Shown: piece by piece, positions 18,898 through 28,500 of the stretch | Layout: every line of letters begins with the position of its first letter | How positions within the stretch are numbered: the stretch's first letter is position 1 | Source: Pseudomonas sp. AKS31 | GTDB taxonomy: Bacteria; Pseudomonadota; Gammaproteobacteria; Pseudomonadales; Pseudomonadaceae | Length of the DNA stretch: 64,000 nt | Direction of reading: 5' to 3' | Assembly: GCF_023634765.1 (NCBI RefSeq) | Contig: NZ_JAMLFX010000002.1 | Coordinates: 1,021,748 to 1,085,747 of the forward strand | Program-made: the position numbers and the translations under genes | The notes under the pieces: model-generated | The model's database searches: none | Seen by the model: the letters and a program-made list of their open reading frames with translations, nothing else | Told to the model about the DNA's origin: nothing

Positions 18898-20303
18898 CAG
18901 GCGTCCCGTGTCACACGGAGGATTTCTTCAGGGGCGGTGGCGCCGCTGCGGATCCAGCGCTCACCGTCCTCACGCAGGCTGAACATGCCGGCTTTCGCGG
19001 CGGATGCGCGCAAGGCCTGCTCCCCTGCCCCTTGGTGGATCAGGGTGCGGATGTCGTCATCGATGCAGAACAATTCGTGGATGCCGGTACGGCCGCTGTA
19101 GCCGGTTTGATTACACGCTGGGCATCCGACCGGGCGCCACGTCCCCGGCGCCGCCGGATCTTCCTGTTTGCACTGATTGCACAGGCGTCGCACCAAGCGT
19201 TGCGCGAGCACACCGAGCATCGACGAGGCCAGCAGAAAGGGTTCGACGCCCATGTCGATCAAGCGATTGACCGCCGACACCGCGTCGTTGGTGTGCAGCG
19301 TCGCCAGCACCAGGTGACCGGTCAGCGATGCCTGCACGGCGATTTGTGCGGTTTCGAGATCGCGGATCTCGCCGATCATGATGATGTCCGGGTCTTGCCG
19401 TAGGATCGCCCTGAGCGCCAAAGCGAAGGTCATGTCGATTTTGGCATTCACCTGAATCTGGCTGATCCCCGGCAGATCGTATTCCACCGGGTCTTCCACG
19501 GTGAGAATGTTGCTTGTGCTGGCATCGAGCCGAGCCAGTGCGGCGTAGAGGCTGGTGGTTTTGCCGCTGCCGGTAGGCCCGGTGACCAGCACGATGCCGT
19601 GGGGCTGGCGGATCAGCTGATCGAGTTTGGCCAACACCTGCGCGTCCATGCCGAGGGTTTCCAGATGCAGACGCCCGGCCTGTTTGTCGAGCAGACGCAT
19701 CACCACCCGTTCACCATGCCCGGTCGGCACCGTTGAAACACGAATGTCGATCGGCCGCCCGGCCACGCGCAACGCGATACGACCGTCCTGCGGCAAGCGT
19801 TTTTCGGCGATGTCGAGCTGAGCCATGATCTTGATCCGCGATACCAGCGCACCGTGCAGCGCCTTGCGCGGCGAGACCACGTCGCGCAGCGTGCCGTCGA
19901 CGCGGTAGCGCACCACCGAATGGGTTTCGAACGGTTCGATGTGAATGTCGCTGGCCTCGTCGCGCGCAGCCTGGGTCAGCAGCGCGTTGATCATGCGGAT
20001 TACCGGCGCGCCGTCCTGGGTGTCGAGCAGGTCGGTGATTTCCGGCATGTCCTGCATCAGGCGATCAAGGTCGACTTCGTTTTCCGCCGCCCCGACCACC
20101 GCCGCCGCGCTGCCGGTGTCGGCATAGGCAGCGGCGAGCAAGCCGTCGAGTTCGTCATCGCGCACGCGCTGAATCGTCGTCGCGCCGAACTGCCGCCGCG
20201 CCTCGCTGATCGACCAGCCGGGCGTCGACGGGCACACCGTTAGCACGCCATCGCACAAAAGAATGCGCTGCGCCTTGGCCCACGCGTAGGGGAGCGAACT
20301 CAT
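18897..20303 (-). CDS. hxcR: Type II secretion ATPase GspE (HxcR)
   Basis: A 468-residue cytoplasmic hexameric ATPase that drives pseudopilus assembly. Walker A is GPTGSGKTT at 242-250. The Asp-box region carries [10 protein letters not shown] from 271. Walker B is [12 protein letters not shown] at 304-315, and the His-box ATLHTNDA is near 334-341. A zinc-binding tetracysteine (C375, C378, C394, C397) is present, as in other GspE proteins. The N-terminal segment is short relative to XcpR-type proteins. A 151-nt gap holding a palindromic repeat pair separates it from hxcQ, so part of the transcript could be attenuated there. Confidence 0.94.
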   Translation of the reverse strand: MSSLPYAWAKAQRILLCDGVLTVCPSTPGWSISEARRQFGATTIQRVRDDELDGLLAAAYADTGSAAAVVGAAENEVDLDRLMQDMPEITDLLDTQDGAPVIRMINALLTQAARDEASDIHIEPFETHSVVRYRVDGTLRDVVSPRKALHGALVSRIKIMAQLDIAEKRLPQDGRIALRVAGRPIDIRVSTVPTGHGERVVMRLLDKQAGRLHLETLGMDAQVLAKLDQLIRQPHGIVLVTGPTGSGKTTSLYAALARLDASTSNILTVEDPVEYDLPGISQIQVNAKIDMTFALALRAILRQDPDIIMIGEIRDLETAQIAVQASLTGHLVLATLHTNDAVSAVNRLIDMGVEPFLLASSMLGVLAQRLVRRLCNQCKQEDPAAPGTWRPVGCPACNQTGYSGRTGIHELFCIDDDIRTLIHQGAGEQALRASAAKAGMFSLREDGERWIRSGATAPEEILRVTRDA

Positions 20304-20322
20304 CTCATGCCCTCCCCAATCC

Positions 20323-20421
20323 CTGTAGGAGCTGCCGAAGGCTGCGATCTTTTGATCTTTGGTCGTTTGGGTCCGTCGAAGAGCAAGATCAAAAGATCGC
20401 AGCCTTCGGCAGCTCCTACAG
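20323..20421. repeat. Inverted pair of TGTAGGAGCTGCCGAAGGCTGCGATC repeats (REPIN)
   Basis: Two copies face each other across a ~35-nt spacer, with arms matching for about 35 nt (TGTAGGAGCTGCCGAAGGCT... and its inverse). They lie inside the Hxc operon between hxcQ and hxcR, where a hairpin could change expression of the downstream genes. The same family recurs at 26481, 35126, 38494, 39146, 41197, 56246 and 63369. Confidence 0.9.
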
Positions 20422-20454
20422 GTCCGTTTTCCAGATCAAGGGGCGATGTCGGCG

Positions 20455-22827
20455 TCATTGGATGGGCACCGCTTTGATGGTTGCGCGTGGGCCGGAGCTC
20501 GGTAACACCGCCGGCACCCCTTGCGCCGCCGTCGGCAACTGCGGCGCCTGCATGTCCGGCATCGCCCAGCTGCGTTCCGGCTGCAAACCACCCTGGGCGC
20601 GGCGCATGAAGTCGTAGCGATTCAGCGTGATGCTGCGCCCCGCTTCGCTGTCGCGGATGATGTACGGGCGCAGAAACACCATCAGGTTGGTCTTGGTGAT
20701 CGCCCGGCGTTCGTTGCGAAACAGCGCGCCGATCCCCGGCAGGCTGCCCAGCCATGGCACCGCGTCATTGCTCTGGCTATAGCCATCCTGCAGCAAACCG
20801 CCAAGGACCATGATCTGCCCGTCATCGAGCAGGATACTGGTGTCGATCGCCCGTTTATTGGTGACAATCCCCGCCGAATTGGCACTGGCCGAAGCCCGCT
20901 CATCAATGCTGCTGACTTCCTGATAGATATCGAGCTTGACCGTGCCGCCCTCGGAAATCTGCGGACGCACATTGAGCTTCAAACCGACCTCTTCGCGGGT
21001 CACGGTCTGGAACGGGTTGTTGCTGGTGCCGCCACCGCCAGTCACGTAACTGCCGCTGACAAACGGAATGGTCTGGCCGACAAAAATACTCGCCGCTTCG
21101 TTGTCCAGCGTCAGCAGATTCGGCGTCGACAGCACGTTGGTACCGCCCTTGCTCTTCAACGCCCGGGCCAGCACTTTCAGGTCAAGAATCTTGCCGATCC
21201 CGGGAATGTCCACGGTGCCGTTGACATAGCCCAGGTTCAAACCCTGCGGCAACACATCGATGCTGGTCTTGCCGTTGGTGTTGATCCCCGAACCACCCAG
21301 GTTCGCGCCACCGATCACGCCTTTGCCACCCAGATTGCCGGTCTGCCACTGCACACCGAATTCACTGGCATCGTCCTCGCCGACTTCGACGATCAGGCTC
21401 TCGATCACCACTTGCGCACGGCGCTGGTCGAGCAGATCGATCACCTCGCGCAGGTTGCGGTACAACGGCTCCGGCGCGGAAATCAGCAAGGTGTTGGTGG
21501 TGGCATCGGCCTGAATGGTCACGCCGCCGGCACTGAAGGCGACGTTCTGCTCGCTGTTTTGCGCACCGCCGCTGCCGGTTGCGCTGCCACTGCTGCCCTG
21601 GGCGTAACTGCCGCCCGTGCTGCCGCTGCTGTTAGTGGTCGACGTGCTGCCGCTGGTTTGCGTGCCGCTCTGGCCGTTCTGCCCAGCGCTGCCGCCAGTA
21701 CTTGCACCCATGGCGCTGAGCACCGAACGCGCACTGTCGCTGGTGCCGCTGTCACTCTCGCCGGTGAGCAAACCGCGCAAGGCCTGCGCCAGTTTCGCCG
21801 CTTGCGCGTTGCGCAGATAAACCACATGCAGATTGCTCGGATTGCTCTGCGCATTGTCGAGTTTGTAGATCAGGTTGCGCGCCAGTTCCGTACGCTCCGG
21901 GCTGCCGGCGCGAATGATGATGGTGTTGGAACGCGGATCACCAATCACCGCAATTTTCTGCGTCGGATCATTACCCGGCGCATCGAGCAGATCCGCGACC
22001 ATCGGCGCAATGTCAGCGGCAATGCCGTTCTGGATCTGCACCACATCAGTGTCGATCGCACTCGGTGAATCAATGCTCGCGATCAACTGCGCAACGCGGG
22101 TCAGGTTCTCGGCGTAATCGGTGATGACGATGGTGTTATTGCCCGGATAGGCGTTGATCGGGTTATTCGGCGAAACGATCGGCCGCAGCACCGGAATCAG
22201 GTTCACCGCGTTTTCGTATTGCAGACGAAATGTGCGCGTGAGCATGCCGTTGCCCGCCGGTTTGTCGGCGCTGTAAATCGGCCCGCCAAGCAACTTCGCA
22301 TCCGCCTCCGGCACCACCTGCGCCACACCGCCAACATCGACCACGCTAAAACCCTGCATGCGCAACGCCGCCAGCAACATGTCGTAAGCCTGCCGCGCCG
22401 GCACCTGACCTTCCGAGACCAGCGTCAACGTGCCCTTCACCCGAGGGTCGACGAGAAACTGCTGCCCGGTGGAACGCGACAACGCGCGCACCACCGCTTG
22501 AATATCCGCGTCGACAAAATTCAGCGTCACCGGTTGATCACCCAAAGGGTTGCTCGGCAAGGCAATGCCCGACGCCGCCGCGCCGCTGCGCGCACTCTTG
22601 GTGATGTTGTGCAATTGCTTCGGCACAGGTCGCGCCTGCGCCTGCGCGCGCTCGCGGTCGAGCACCGCGTCGCCGCTGCGCTGTGTGTTGGCCAGCGGCC
22701 GGCCCAGTTCACTGTCGACCAGCAACGGCGGCTGATTCTGCGGCGTGCTGGTGTTGCTGCACGCGCTCAACGCCATCAGCAGCATCGGCAACGCCAGACG
22801 TGCCGGTTTGGATCCTGACCCCTTCAT
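20455..22827 (-). CDS. hxcQ: Type II secretin GspD, lipoprotein type (HxcQ)
   Basis: A 790-residue outer-membrane secretin forming the exit channel. The signal sequence ends in a lipobox, L20-S-A-C23, so the protein is probably a lipoprotein, as known for HxcQ, which pilots itself to the outer membrane without a separate pilotin. N-domains with NFVDADIQAVVRALSRSTG and later KH-like repeats are followed by a Gly/Ser/Thr-rich insert (about residues 355-430). The secretin core carries VVIESLIVEVGEDDASEFGV, VLSTPNLLTLDNEAAS and VGQTIPFVSG. The start overlaps the hxcZ stop by 4 nt (ATGA). Confidence 0.94.
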   Translation of the reverse strand: MKGSGSKPARLALPMLLMALSACSNTSTPQNQPPLLVDSELGRPLANTQRSGDAVLDRERAQAQARPVPKQLHNITKSARSGAAASGIALPSNPLGDQPVTLNFVDADIQAVVRALSRSTGQQFLVDPRVKGTLTLVSEGQVPARQAYDMLLAALRMQGFSVVDVGGVAQVVPEADAKLLGGPIYSADKPAGNGMLTRTFRLQYENAVNLIPVLRPIVSPNNPINAYPGNNTIVITDYAENLTRVAQLIASIDSPSAIDTDVVQIQNGIAADIAPMVADLLDAPGNDPTQKIAVIGDPRSNTIIIRAGSPERTELARNLIYKLDNAQSNPSNLHVVYLRNAQAAKLAQALRGLLTGESDSGTSDSARSVLSAMGASTGGSAGQNGQSGTQTSGSTSTTNSSGSTGGSYAQGSSGSATGSGGAQNSEQNVAFSAGGVTIQADATTNTLLISAPEPLYRNLREVIDLLDQRRAQVVIESLIVEVGEDDASEFGVQWQTGNLGGKGVIGGANLGGSGINTNGKTSIDVLPQGLNLGYVNGTVDIPGIGKILDLKVLARALKSKGGTNVLSTPNLLTLDNEAASIFVGQTIPFVSGSYVTGGGGTSNNPFQTVTREEVGLKLNVRPQISEGGTVKLDIYQEVSSIDERASASANSAGIVTNKRAIDTSILLDDGQIMVLGGLLQDGYSQSNDAVPWLGSLPGIGALFRNERRAITKTNLMVFLRPYIIRDSEAGRSITLNRYDFMRRAQGGLQPERSWAMPDMQAPQLPTAAQGVPAVLPSSGPRATIKAVPIQ

Positions 22828-23369
22828 GAAGCTTCCTTAGCGCCCAGCGCCTGATCCATGCGAACGGTGCCTGACAAAGTGCCGGCGGTGACTTCGGTCG
22901 AGGGGTTGTCTGCGCGTTGCAAACGGGCCTCGACCACTTGCAGAGAAAGTTGTGCCGGGTTGCTCAACAGCCAGTCGAGCACGGCGTCGGCCGGTGCGGC
23001 ATCGAAGGTCAACTGCCAGGTGCCCTGTGCCTCCTGTAATTGGTAATGCCCAGCCAAACCACTGGCCTGCAGGGTCCGCTCCAGCGACTGCGCCACGCTT
23101 TGGCCGTCCGGGCGCACGCTGACTTCGCGCAGCAGCACTTCCAGCGCTTCGGTCTGCGCACGCAGCTTTGGCGTCTCGGTTTGCCAATAAGCGATTTTCT
23201 TCAGCGGCGGCTGGATCAGCGCGACCCACAGCAGCAAGCCGATCAGCGCTATGGCCATGCCAGCGACCATGCGTTTTTCGCGCAGTGCCAACGGCTGCCA
23301 ACGCGCCTGCAGCTGAGCGCGAACGCGTTGCCACTTGGCGCGGTAAACCGCGAACGAAGCCTTATTCAT
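22824..23369 (-). CDS. hxcZ: Type II secretion protein GspM (HxcZ)
   Basis: A 181-residue bitopic inner-membrane protein that pairs with GspL. A basic cytoplasmic N-terminus is followed by one membrane span (VAGMAIALIGLLLWVALIQP, about residues 41-60) and a periplasmic ferredoxin-like domain. The ATG at 23369 overlaps the hxcY stop by 8 nt (ATGAATAA); longer upstream starts would lie inside hxcY and add an arginine-rich stretch that does not look like a real N-terminus. The call depends on position between GspL and GspD as much as on sequence. Confidence 0.85.
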   Translation of the reverse strand: MNKASFAVYRAKWQRVRAQLQARWQPLALREKRMVAGMAIALIGLLLWVALIQPPLKKIAYWQTETPKLRAQTEALEVLLREVSVRPDGQSVAQSLERTLQASGLAGHYQLQEAQGTWQLTFDAAPADAVLDWLLSNPAQLSLQVVEARLQRADNPSTEVTAGTLSGTVRMDQALGAKEAS

Positions 23370-24540
23370 CTTCTTCTGCTCCGCCGCTGTCATCGCTCTC
23401 GCTTGGGGTGGCCTCAGTGGCCGGACGCAAGGTCCAGCCCTCGTCGTCGGCAGTGACGCTGATGCCGGCCTGCGCCAACGTGCTTTGCCACTCCGCATCA
23501 TTGCCGCCACGACGGGCATCGCTGAGCAGACTCAGTTGCAAGGCACCGTCGACAAACGTCAGCCGCTCGACACTGCCGGCCATCGACGGCATGCCGCTGC
23601 CGGCCTGCAACACCAGACGATTGAACGTCTGCGCCGGATCATCCGCCGCACCTTTCTGCCGTGCCGCCAATTGCTGGCGGGCCTGTTGCAACGGGTTGAG
23701 GATCACCGGCAGCTCAGGGAAGGCGTGTTTTACCCGCAGGTTCATCTGGGTTTTCAGCTGCTGGCCCTGACTCGCCTCACGGGCGGCATACAGATTCAAA
23801 CCAATGACCCAAACGGCCACGGCCAACGCTGAGAGGGCGATCGCCCTGCCCCAGCCGCGATGTTCGGTGTGTTGCTGTTGCACTGCGCCATGCAGTCCCC
23901 ACCCCGGTAGCGGCCCGGTCCAGCGCTGCGCATCCGCCATCGGCAGTTCAGCGCCCGACGGCGGTTGATCGCCGATCCAGTGCAACGTGCTGCCCGGCTC
24001 CCACACGACACTGCCGAGGCCGTCATCGAACAACGGCTGCACCCGCGCCGCTTGCACACTGTCGCGCAGCAACAAATGCCCGTCCTGCACGCACGCGACG
24101 GTGCCGGGCAGCACCGGCAAACGGTACGGCGCCGGGTAGAGACCGCGCAGGTTCAGCCCAGCGCTTTTCAGCAACTGGCCAAAATCCAACAACTGTTGCC
24201 GAGGCGCCCAGGCGATCTGCACTTGCCCAGCCTCGTCCCGCGAACTGTGCGCGATGTGCATCTCGCTGCTGTCGCCCAGCATCAAGGCCTGCGCCGCACA
24301 CTGCACCGCCGCGACAATCTTGTTCGCAGGCAGCGGCGGCAAATCGAGACTCGCCAACAGGCTGTCAGCCGGGTGCAGAAAACACACCAGCGGCGGCAGT
24401 TTCGCCTGCTGACTCAACTGGCTCAGACTGCGGCGTTCTTCCCGCGTGACCTGGCCCTGACGATCCAGCCAGGCGCAGTGCAATTCACTGTGCAGATCCA
24501 GTTCCGCCAAGGGCGGCAACGCAATCTTCAACTGGCTCAT
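23362..24540 (-). CDS. hxcY: Type II secretion protein GspL (HxcY)
   Basis: A 392-residue protein with an actin-like cytoplasmic domain (residues 1-~235) that binds GspE, one membrane span (IALSALAVAVWVIGLNLYAA, about 235-255) and a periplasmic domain. Family features near the N-terminus include LVCFLHPADSLLASLDLPPL and AVQCAAQALMLGD. The C-terminus is very acidic (DSGGAEEDE). It starts within the hxcX stop (4-nt overlap) and overlaps hxcZ by 8 nt, consistent with coupled translation. Confidence 0.88.
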   Translation of the reverse strand: MSQLKIALPPLAELDLHSELHCAWLDRQGQVTREERRSLSQLSQQAKLPPLVCFLHPADSLLASLDLPPLPANKIVAAVQCAAQALMLGDSSEMHIAHSSRDEAGQVQIAWAPRQQLLDFGQLLKSAGLNLRGLYPAPYRLPVLPGTVACVQDGHLLLRDSVQAARVQPLFDDGLGSVVWEPGSTLHWIGDQPPSGAELPMADAQRWTGPLPGWGLHGAVQQQHTEHRGWGRAIALSALAVAVWVIGLNLYAAREASQGQQLKTQMNLRVKHAFPELPVILNPLQQARQQLAARQKGAADDPAQTFNRLVLQAGSGMPSMAGSVERLTFVDGALQLSLLSDARRGGNDAEWQSTLAQAGISVTADDEGWTLRPATEATPSESDDSGGAEEDE

Positions 24541-25496
24541 ACACCCACCCGCGACCAGATCACTTGCGGCAAGCGGTCCTGGCTGCGATGCAACAACGCT
24601 TCAAGACTGACCCGCCGCTGATCGCGCCGCGCCTGCCCGCGCAGGCGAAACCAGTCACTGGTGATGCCGACCTTGACGCTGGTCAGCTCCAGTTGCGGCA
24701 TGCGCAAGCGGTTAACAAAATCGCCACGGTTGATAAACCAATGCCCGGCATCGCGCTCAGCGATCAGCGCATTCGCGCGCTCCAGCGACAGACCCGGCAC
24801 ATACGCAGCCAAGACCGGCGCGGTGGCGGTGTTGCCGTTGAGCCAAGTGGTCGCCGGAATCACCGTCAGGTACGGCGCGAGTTTGCCCATCACCGCCTCA
24901 CTCACGCCGTCGACACTGCGCAAATCATCGATGCTGCGCAGCATCGGCAACGTCGGGTTCTGCGGTTTGCGTGAAGCGTTGGGCGAGGTGGCGCGACCGC
25001 TGTCGAAACCACTTTTCGGCGCCTCGGCCATCTGCGCATTCAGCAGTCGCGGGTACGAAGCAATCACCCGCTGACTGATGCGCTGACTCAACCCGGCACT
25101 GACCCCGATCAACTCGCACAAGCGCTGAAACGCCGCCACCTGTGCCTCATCAACCCGCTCGTTGGCGACCAGATTGCGCAGGTTGAACTTGCCCTGCTCG
25201 TCCTCCAGTCGTCCTTCAAAACCTTGCGCGGAGAGCCGCTGCGCCCACGGCTGATCGAGCCGGGTCAACGGGTCGCGCTGACTTGCATCCCAGAGCAACT
25301 GACGGCTGATCTCCAACCCGCCCTGCACCAGCCAACGGCCCTGCACACGCTGCTGATCCGCCTCCAGCGCCCGGGTCGACACGCTCTGGCGCGTCAACAT
25401 GCCCGCCGCAATCACCGCCACCACGGCCGCAATCAACAACGCGCTGATAATCGCCATGCCCTGTTGCTTCGCCCCCTCAGGCGAGCGGCTGTTCAT
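24537..25496 (-). CDS. hxcX: Type II secretion minor pseudopilin GspK (HxcX)
   Basis: A 319-residue minor pseudopilin that caps the pseudopilus tip with GspI and GspJ. The prepilin segment is KQQG-MAIISALLIAAVVAVIAAGML, with cleavage after G13. The usual Glu at position +5 is absent, as is normal for GspK. The C-terminal domain has two SAM-like/GspK repeats (LRSIDDLRSVDGVSEAVMGK and the GLSLERANALIAERDAGHW region). It begins 8 nt after hxcT. Confidence 0.92.
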   Translation of the reverse strand: MNSRSPEGAKQQGMAIISALLIAAVVAVIAAGMLTRQSVSTRALEADQQRVQGRWLVQGGLEISRQLLWDASQRDPLTRLDQPWAQRLSAQGFEGRLEDEQGKFNLRNLVANERVDEAQVAAFQRLCELIGVSAGLSQRISQRVIASYPRLLNAQMAEAPKSGFDSGRATSPNASRKPQNPTLPMLRSIDDLRSVDGVSEAVMGKLAPYLTVIPATTWLNGNTATAPVLAAYVPGLSLERANALIAERDAGHWFINRGDFVNRLRMPQLELTSVKVGITSDWFRLRGQARRDQRRVSLEALLHRSQDRLPQVIWSRVGV

Positions 25497-25504
25497 GGCC
25501 GGCC

Positions 25505-25963
25505 TTACAACTGCCAGGAACCGATATCGGCATTCACGCCGTCGCCGTCAGGCTGACCGTCGGCACCGAGGGAAAAGATGTCGATCTCGCCATTGGCACC
25601 GGGGTTGAGATATTGATAAGGACGACCCCACGGATCGTTCGGCAAGCGCTCCAGGTACGAGCGCCAATTGCTGTTCTTCGCATCCGCCGGCCGCTCCACC
25701 AACACCTTCAGCCCTTGGTTCATGCTCGGATAAGTGCCGTGGTCGAGGCGATACAACTTCAATGCCTGCATCAACCCACCAATATCCTGCTTCGCCGCCG
25801 TCGCCCGCGCCTGATCCGGCCGATCAAGCACCTTGGGCACCACCATCGCCGCGAGAATCCCCAAAATCACCACGACCACCATAATCTCGATCAGGGTAAA
25901 ACCCTGCTGCCCACGCGGCGTGCGCATCGGTTGCTGAAGCGATTTGAAAGGTGCGATATCCAT
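25505..25963 (-). CDS. hxcT: Type II secretion major pseudopilin GspG (HxcT)
   Basis: A 152-residue major pseudopilin that polymerises into the pseudopilus shaft. The prepilin peptidase site is RGQQG-FTLIEIMVVVVILGI, with Glu at mature position 5. The C-terminal calcium-site region (DPWGRPYQYLNPGANGEIDIFSLGADG) is typical of GspG. The start is uncertain: 25963 gives a 23-residue leader, while 25927 (MRTPRGQQG) gives a short leader nearer the family norm. Neither has a strong ribosome site. It is the first gene of the leftward hxc operon and diverges from hxcV across about 147 nt. Confidence 0.92.
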   Translation of the reverse strand: MDIAPFKSLQQPMRTPRGQQGFTLIEIMVVVVILGILAAMVVPKVLDRPDQARATAAKQDIGGLMQALKLYRLDHGTYPSMNQGLKVLVERPADAKNSNWRSYLERLPNDPWGRPYQYLNPGANGEIDIFSLGADGQPDGDGVNADIGSWQL

Positions 25964-26110
25964 CTCGACATACCCTGGCTTGATTCGATTCGACGCGCAG
26001 TGTTGCAAGAAGATATGTCAGTGATGTTGAAAATCCTCGGGTGTTTTCGTCGTCAAGCCGTCAAGCACGCGGGTTAGCGTCGAGGGCTGGGTTTTGGCTT
26101 TGGGCCGTTT

Positions 26111-26485
26111 ATGCGTGCGCGTTTGCGGGAAGAGGGTTTCACGTTGATTGAAGTGCTGGTGGCGCTGGCGATTATTGCCGTGGCGATGTCGGCGGCTGTG
26201 CGGGTGGCGGGGTTGATGACGCAGAGCAGCGGGGTTTTGAGGGATCGGTCGGTGGCGATGATTGCGGCGCAGAGTCGGATGGCGGAGTTGCGGTTGGAAG
26301 GAAAGTTGCTGGTGGGGATGAAAGCACTGGATTGTGATCACGGGCGGCTATTGCTGCGTTGTGAACAGGTAATCGCAGCGGCAGAGAATGGTCGATTGCT
26401 CAAGGTTGGGATTCAGGTATTTGACCGCAACCAGGATGCTCCACCACTCGCGCGCCTAGAAACGCTGCTAAACCGCCCACTGTAG
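26111..26485 (+). CDS. hxcV: Type II secretion minor pseudopilin GspI (HxcV)
   Basis: A 124-residue minor pseudopilin with leader MRARLREEG and cleavage before FTLIEVLVALAIIAVAMSAA; Glu is at mature position 5. The following VRVAGLMTQSSGVLRDRSVAMIAAQSRMAELRL is typical of GspI. It faces away from hxcT and shares the upstream region with it. It is the last hxc gene before the accessory segment; in P. aeruginosa hxcP follows directly. A half-repeat begins inside its stop codon region. Confidence 0.88.
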   Translation: MRARLREEGFTLIEVLVALAIIAVAMSAAVRVAGLMTQSSGVLRDRSVAMIAAQSRMAELRLEGKLLVGMKALDCDHGRLLLRCEQVIAAAENGRLLKVGIQVFDRNQDAPPLARLETLLNRPL

Positions 26486-26516
26486 GACTTGCCGAAGGCA
26501 GCGATTTTTTGATCTT
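26481..26516 (+). repeat. Single, degenerate half of the GGAGCTGCCGAAGG repeat
   Basis: TGTAGGACTTGCCGAAGGCAGCGATTTTTTGATCTT is one arm of the repeat found elsewhere as inverted pairs. It is unpaired here, which fits the idea that the second arm was lost or displaced when the neighbouring segment was inserted. Confidence 0.7.
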
Positions 26517-26600
26517 GTTTGAAGGCGCTATGCCCTTGCATGAGAATCGCCAAGGTCATATTGTCACTGCCCCATACAACAAATCTTGAGTGGATGTGTA

Positions 26601-27845
26601 ATGCACCCGCAAGCGGCAGCCGCAATGAAAAAGCAAATAAAGCATTGGTTAGAAAGCATTGTTCTCCCTTCTGAAACCGAATTGGGAACGGGATGGAGTC
26701 AGCCGCCAGAGGGACTTGAAGCCGCAGTCAAAAAGCAAAAAAGCGAATGGTTGGACAGTAGCTCGGCACGTGCCTTACTGCTAGATACTTTAAACGAAAT
26801 CTACCCGGCTATCCTTGAGCGAAAAGGAGGCATGCTTTCAGAGCGTATAGATATTGCAGAAGCCTCGGAAAGAGTATTCCGCGCGATCGAAGGAGTTCCC
26901 TATGATTACAGGGTTTTCTTCGAGTTTGATCTTGGCTACTCAGCTCAACGTTTCAACATGCAGCTCGCAAATAGCACTTTATTTACTACCCTCAACGTTG
27001 CAGACGTAAAATCAACATTGGGCTTGAGGGAAGGTGAAGAAGACAAAGCTTTGTTTTTCTCCACATTGACGCAGGGTTACATTTCACCAGATGGCAGTTT
27101 GGCACAGGCTGAAGCGGTGACGAAAGCTCAAGGTAATGTCAAAAATTTCGTCGAACGCGCCCTGTCCATGGATGTATTTCGCTTCAAAAACAAACTAGAC
27201 ATGTGGGGCAGCTTCAAAGAATTGCGCCCGCTCATATATGTGCACCAATATGAAGCAGAGCATACGATCAAGAAGAAGTTTTCAATAGATTTACCGCAAG
27301 ACTTGTGTGCCCTGATAAAAAAGATTACGGCAGGCTACACCCGGCAGCCGTCAGTTCGCGATTACGCGATCCCTCTTCAGTCTTACTTGCAGATAGCACT
27401 TGCCCAAATTGATGCCGCCAAAGCCATTCGCTCGGCAAGCGAATGGAGACTCGACTCATTGGCCGACCCCTCACCCGCCATGCGCCTGGTTAAGGTTTGT
27501 ATAGGTCTGGAATCCATATTCGGTGACGACGATTGCACGACGGGACTGACGAAATCGCTCTCTGATCGTTGCGCTTTCTTACTTGCTGACAGCCATGAGG
27601 CACGGACCAGAATCATAAATGACTTTAAAGACCTCTACACACTTCGTTCGAAAATCGTTCATGGTGTGAAAAACAGGCTCGATGATACTGGTGAAAAACT
27701 TCTGGAGTTTGGGGATGCAATCCTCAAACGAGCTATACATAAAGAATCTTCATTCTTACCTCCCGTTGATAGAGCACTTGTGAAATTTACCTCCGACCCA
27801 GTGCACTTGCCTTCACTCTCACAGCAACAAGATGCAACAGCCTAA
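26601..27845 (+). CDS. HEPN-domain protein, Apea-like
   Basis: A 414-residue, AT-rich gene with a predicted soluble product. The C-terminal part carries R349-SKIV-H354 within LYTLRSKIVHGVKN, the Rx4H motif of HEPN RNases, preceded by a helical region (KVCIGLESIFGDDD...LSDRCAFLL) typical of Apea-like HEPN proteins. Such domains act as RNA-cutting toxins in defence systems such as ApeA, or as non-catalytic helical bundles. The N-terminal 250 residues are not recognised. The start is the ATG at 26601; a TTG at 26586 is in frame, and the ribosome site is weak for both. No partner antitoxin gene adjoins it. It is the first gene of the segment inserted after hxcV. Confidence 0.65.
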   Translation: MHPQAAAAMKKQIKHWLESIVLPSETELGTGWSQPPEGLEAAVKKQKSEWLDSSSARALLLDTLNEIYPAILERKGGMLSERIDIAEASERVFRAIEGVPYDYRVFFEFDLGYSAQRFNMQLANSTLFTTLNVADVKSTLGLREGEEDKALFFSTLTQGYISPDGSLAQAEAVTKAQGNVKNFVERALSMDVFRFKNKLDMWGSFKELRPLIYVHQYEAEHTIKKKFSIDLPQDLCALIKKITAGYTRQPSVRDYAIPLQSYLQIALAQIDAAKAIRSASEWRLDSLADPSPAMRLVKVCIGLESIFGDDDCTTGLTKSLSDRCAFLLADSHEARTRIINDFKDLYTLRSKIVHGVKNRLDDTGEKLLEFGDAILKRAIHKESSFLPPVDRALVKFTSDPVHLPSLSQQQDATA

Positions 27846-28079
27846 CCTTTTTACAAAAATGGATGTCAGGAACAACGCCGCCAGCAAGCCAACGCGACAA
27901 ATGCCAAAATTCTTGTGCAAGCTTACAGAAGCGCTTTCTGGCGGCGATGCTCCTTCAGCCAAGTAAATAACCTTCCAATAGCGCACCGTGTCGGTATTAA
28001 GGCTTATCAAACAGCTGGCAGACCTACCTTTGGGTTGGATTTTTTTCAAGTAAATAGAGCCGTGCCATTTTTTAGTCAA

Positions 28080-28469
28080 ATGAAGATTTCGATTCTCATA
28101 CTCGCCACACTTTATTGCATGGGTATCAGCGCAACGTTTGCCGATGCCTCACAGGCGCCAAACGACCAGCGAGGGCCAGCAGGCATCGGCGTCGGTGAGC
28201 TTCTGGTGGCGGCCAAGTCCAAGCTAGTCAAACAAGGATGGAAGCCGACGCGGATGCATACCAGCGATGGTTATGAATACAGTGGTGTGGAGAAGGAGCT
28301 GGCTACACGCAAGTTCTTCGAACTGGATACCTGCTCGTTTGATAGCTCGCGCTGCATCTTGTACTACGCGAAGAAAGGAACTTGCCTACGCGTCGATACC
28401 ATCGGAGAGCAGTTCAATGACATGACGGTGACGCGATGGACCCGCGAATGTCCTGAAGCGCCTCAATAA
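28080..28469 (+). CDS. Small exported protein of unknown function
   Basis: A 129-residue protein with a signal peptide (MKISILILATLYCMGISATFADA). The mature part is small and has four cysteines (in DTCSFDSSRC, KKGTCLR and TRECPEAP), suggesting two disulfides in the periplasm. I do not recognise the family. It could be an inhibitor or immunity-type protein, but nothing adjacent supports this. The 27846-28079 gap before it has no convincing gene and is AT-rich with broken reading frames. Confidence 0.6.
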   Translation: MKISILILATLYCMGISATFADASQAPNDQRGPAGIGVGELLVAAKSKLVKQGWKPTRMHTSDGYEYSGVEKELATRKFFELDTCSFDSSRCILYYAKKGTCLRVDTIGEQFNDMTVTRWTRECPEAPQ

Positions 28470-28500
28470 CCACACGAAAATGGCACGGTAATAATCAACT

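Noticed and set aside
27846..28079. Small frames on both strands between the HEPN gene and the exported protein
   Set aside because: The frames lack ribosome sites and family features and look like decayed sequence.
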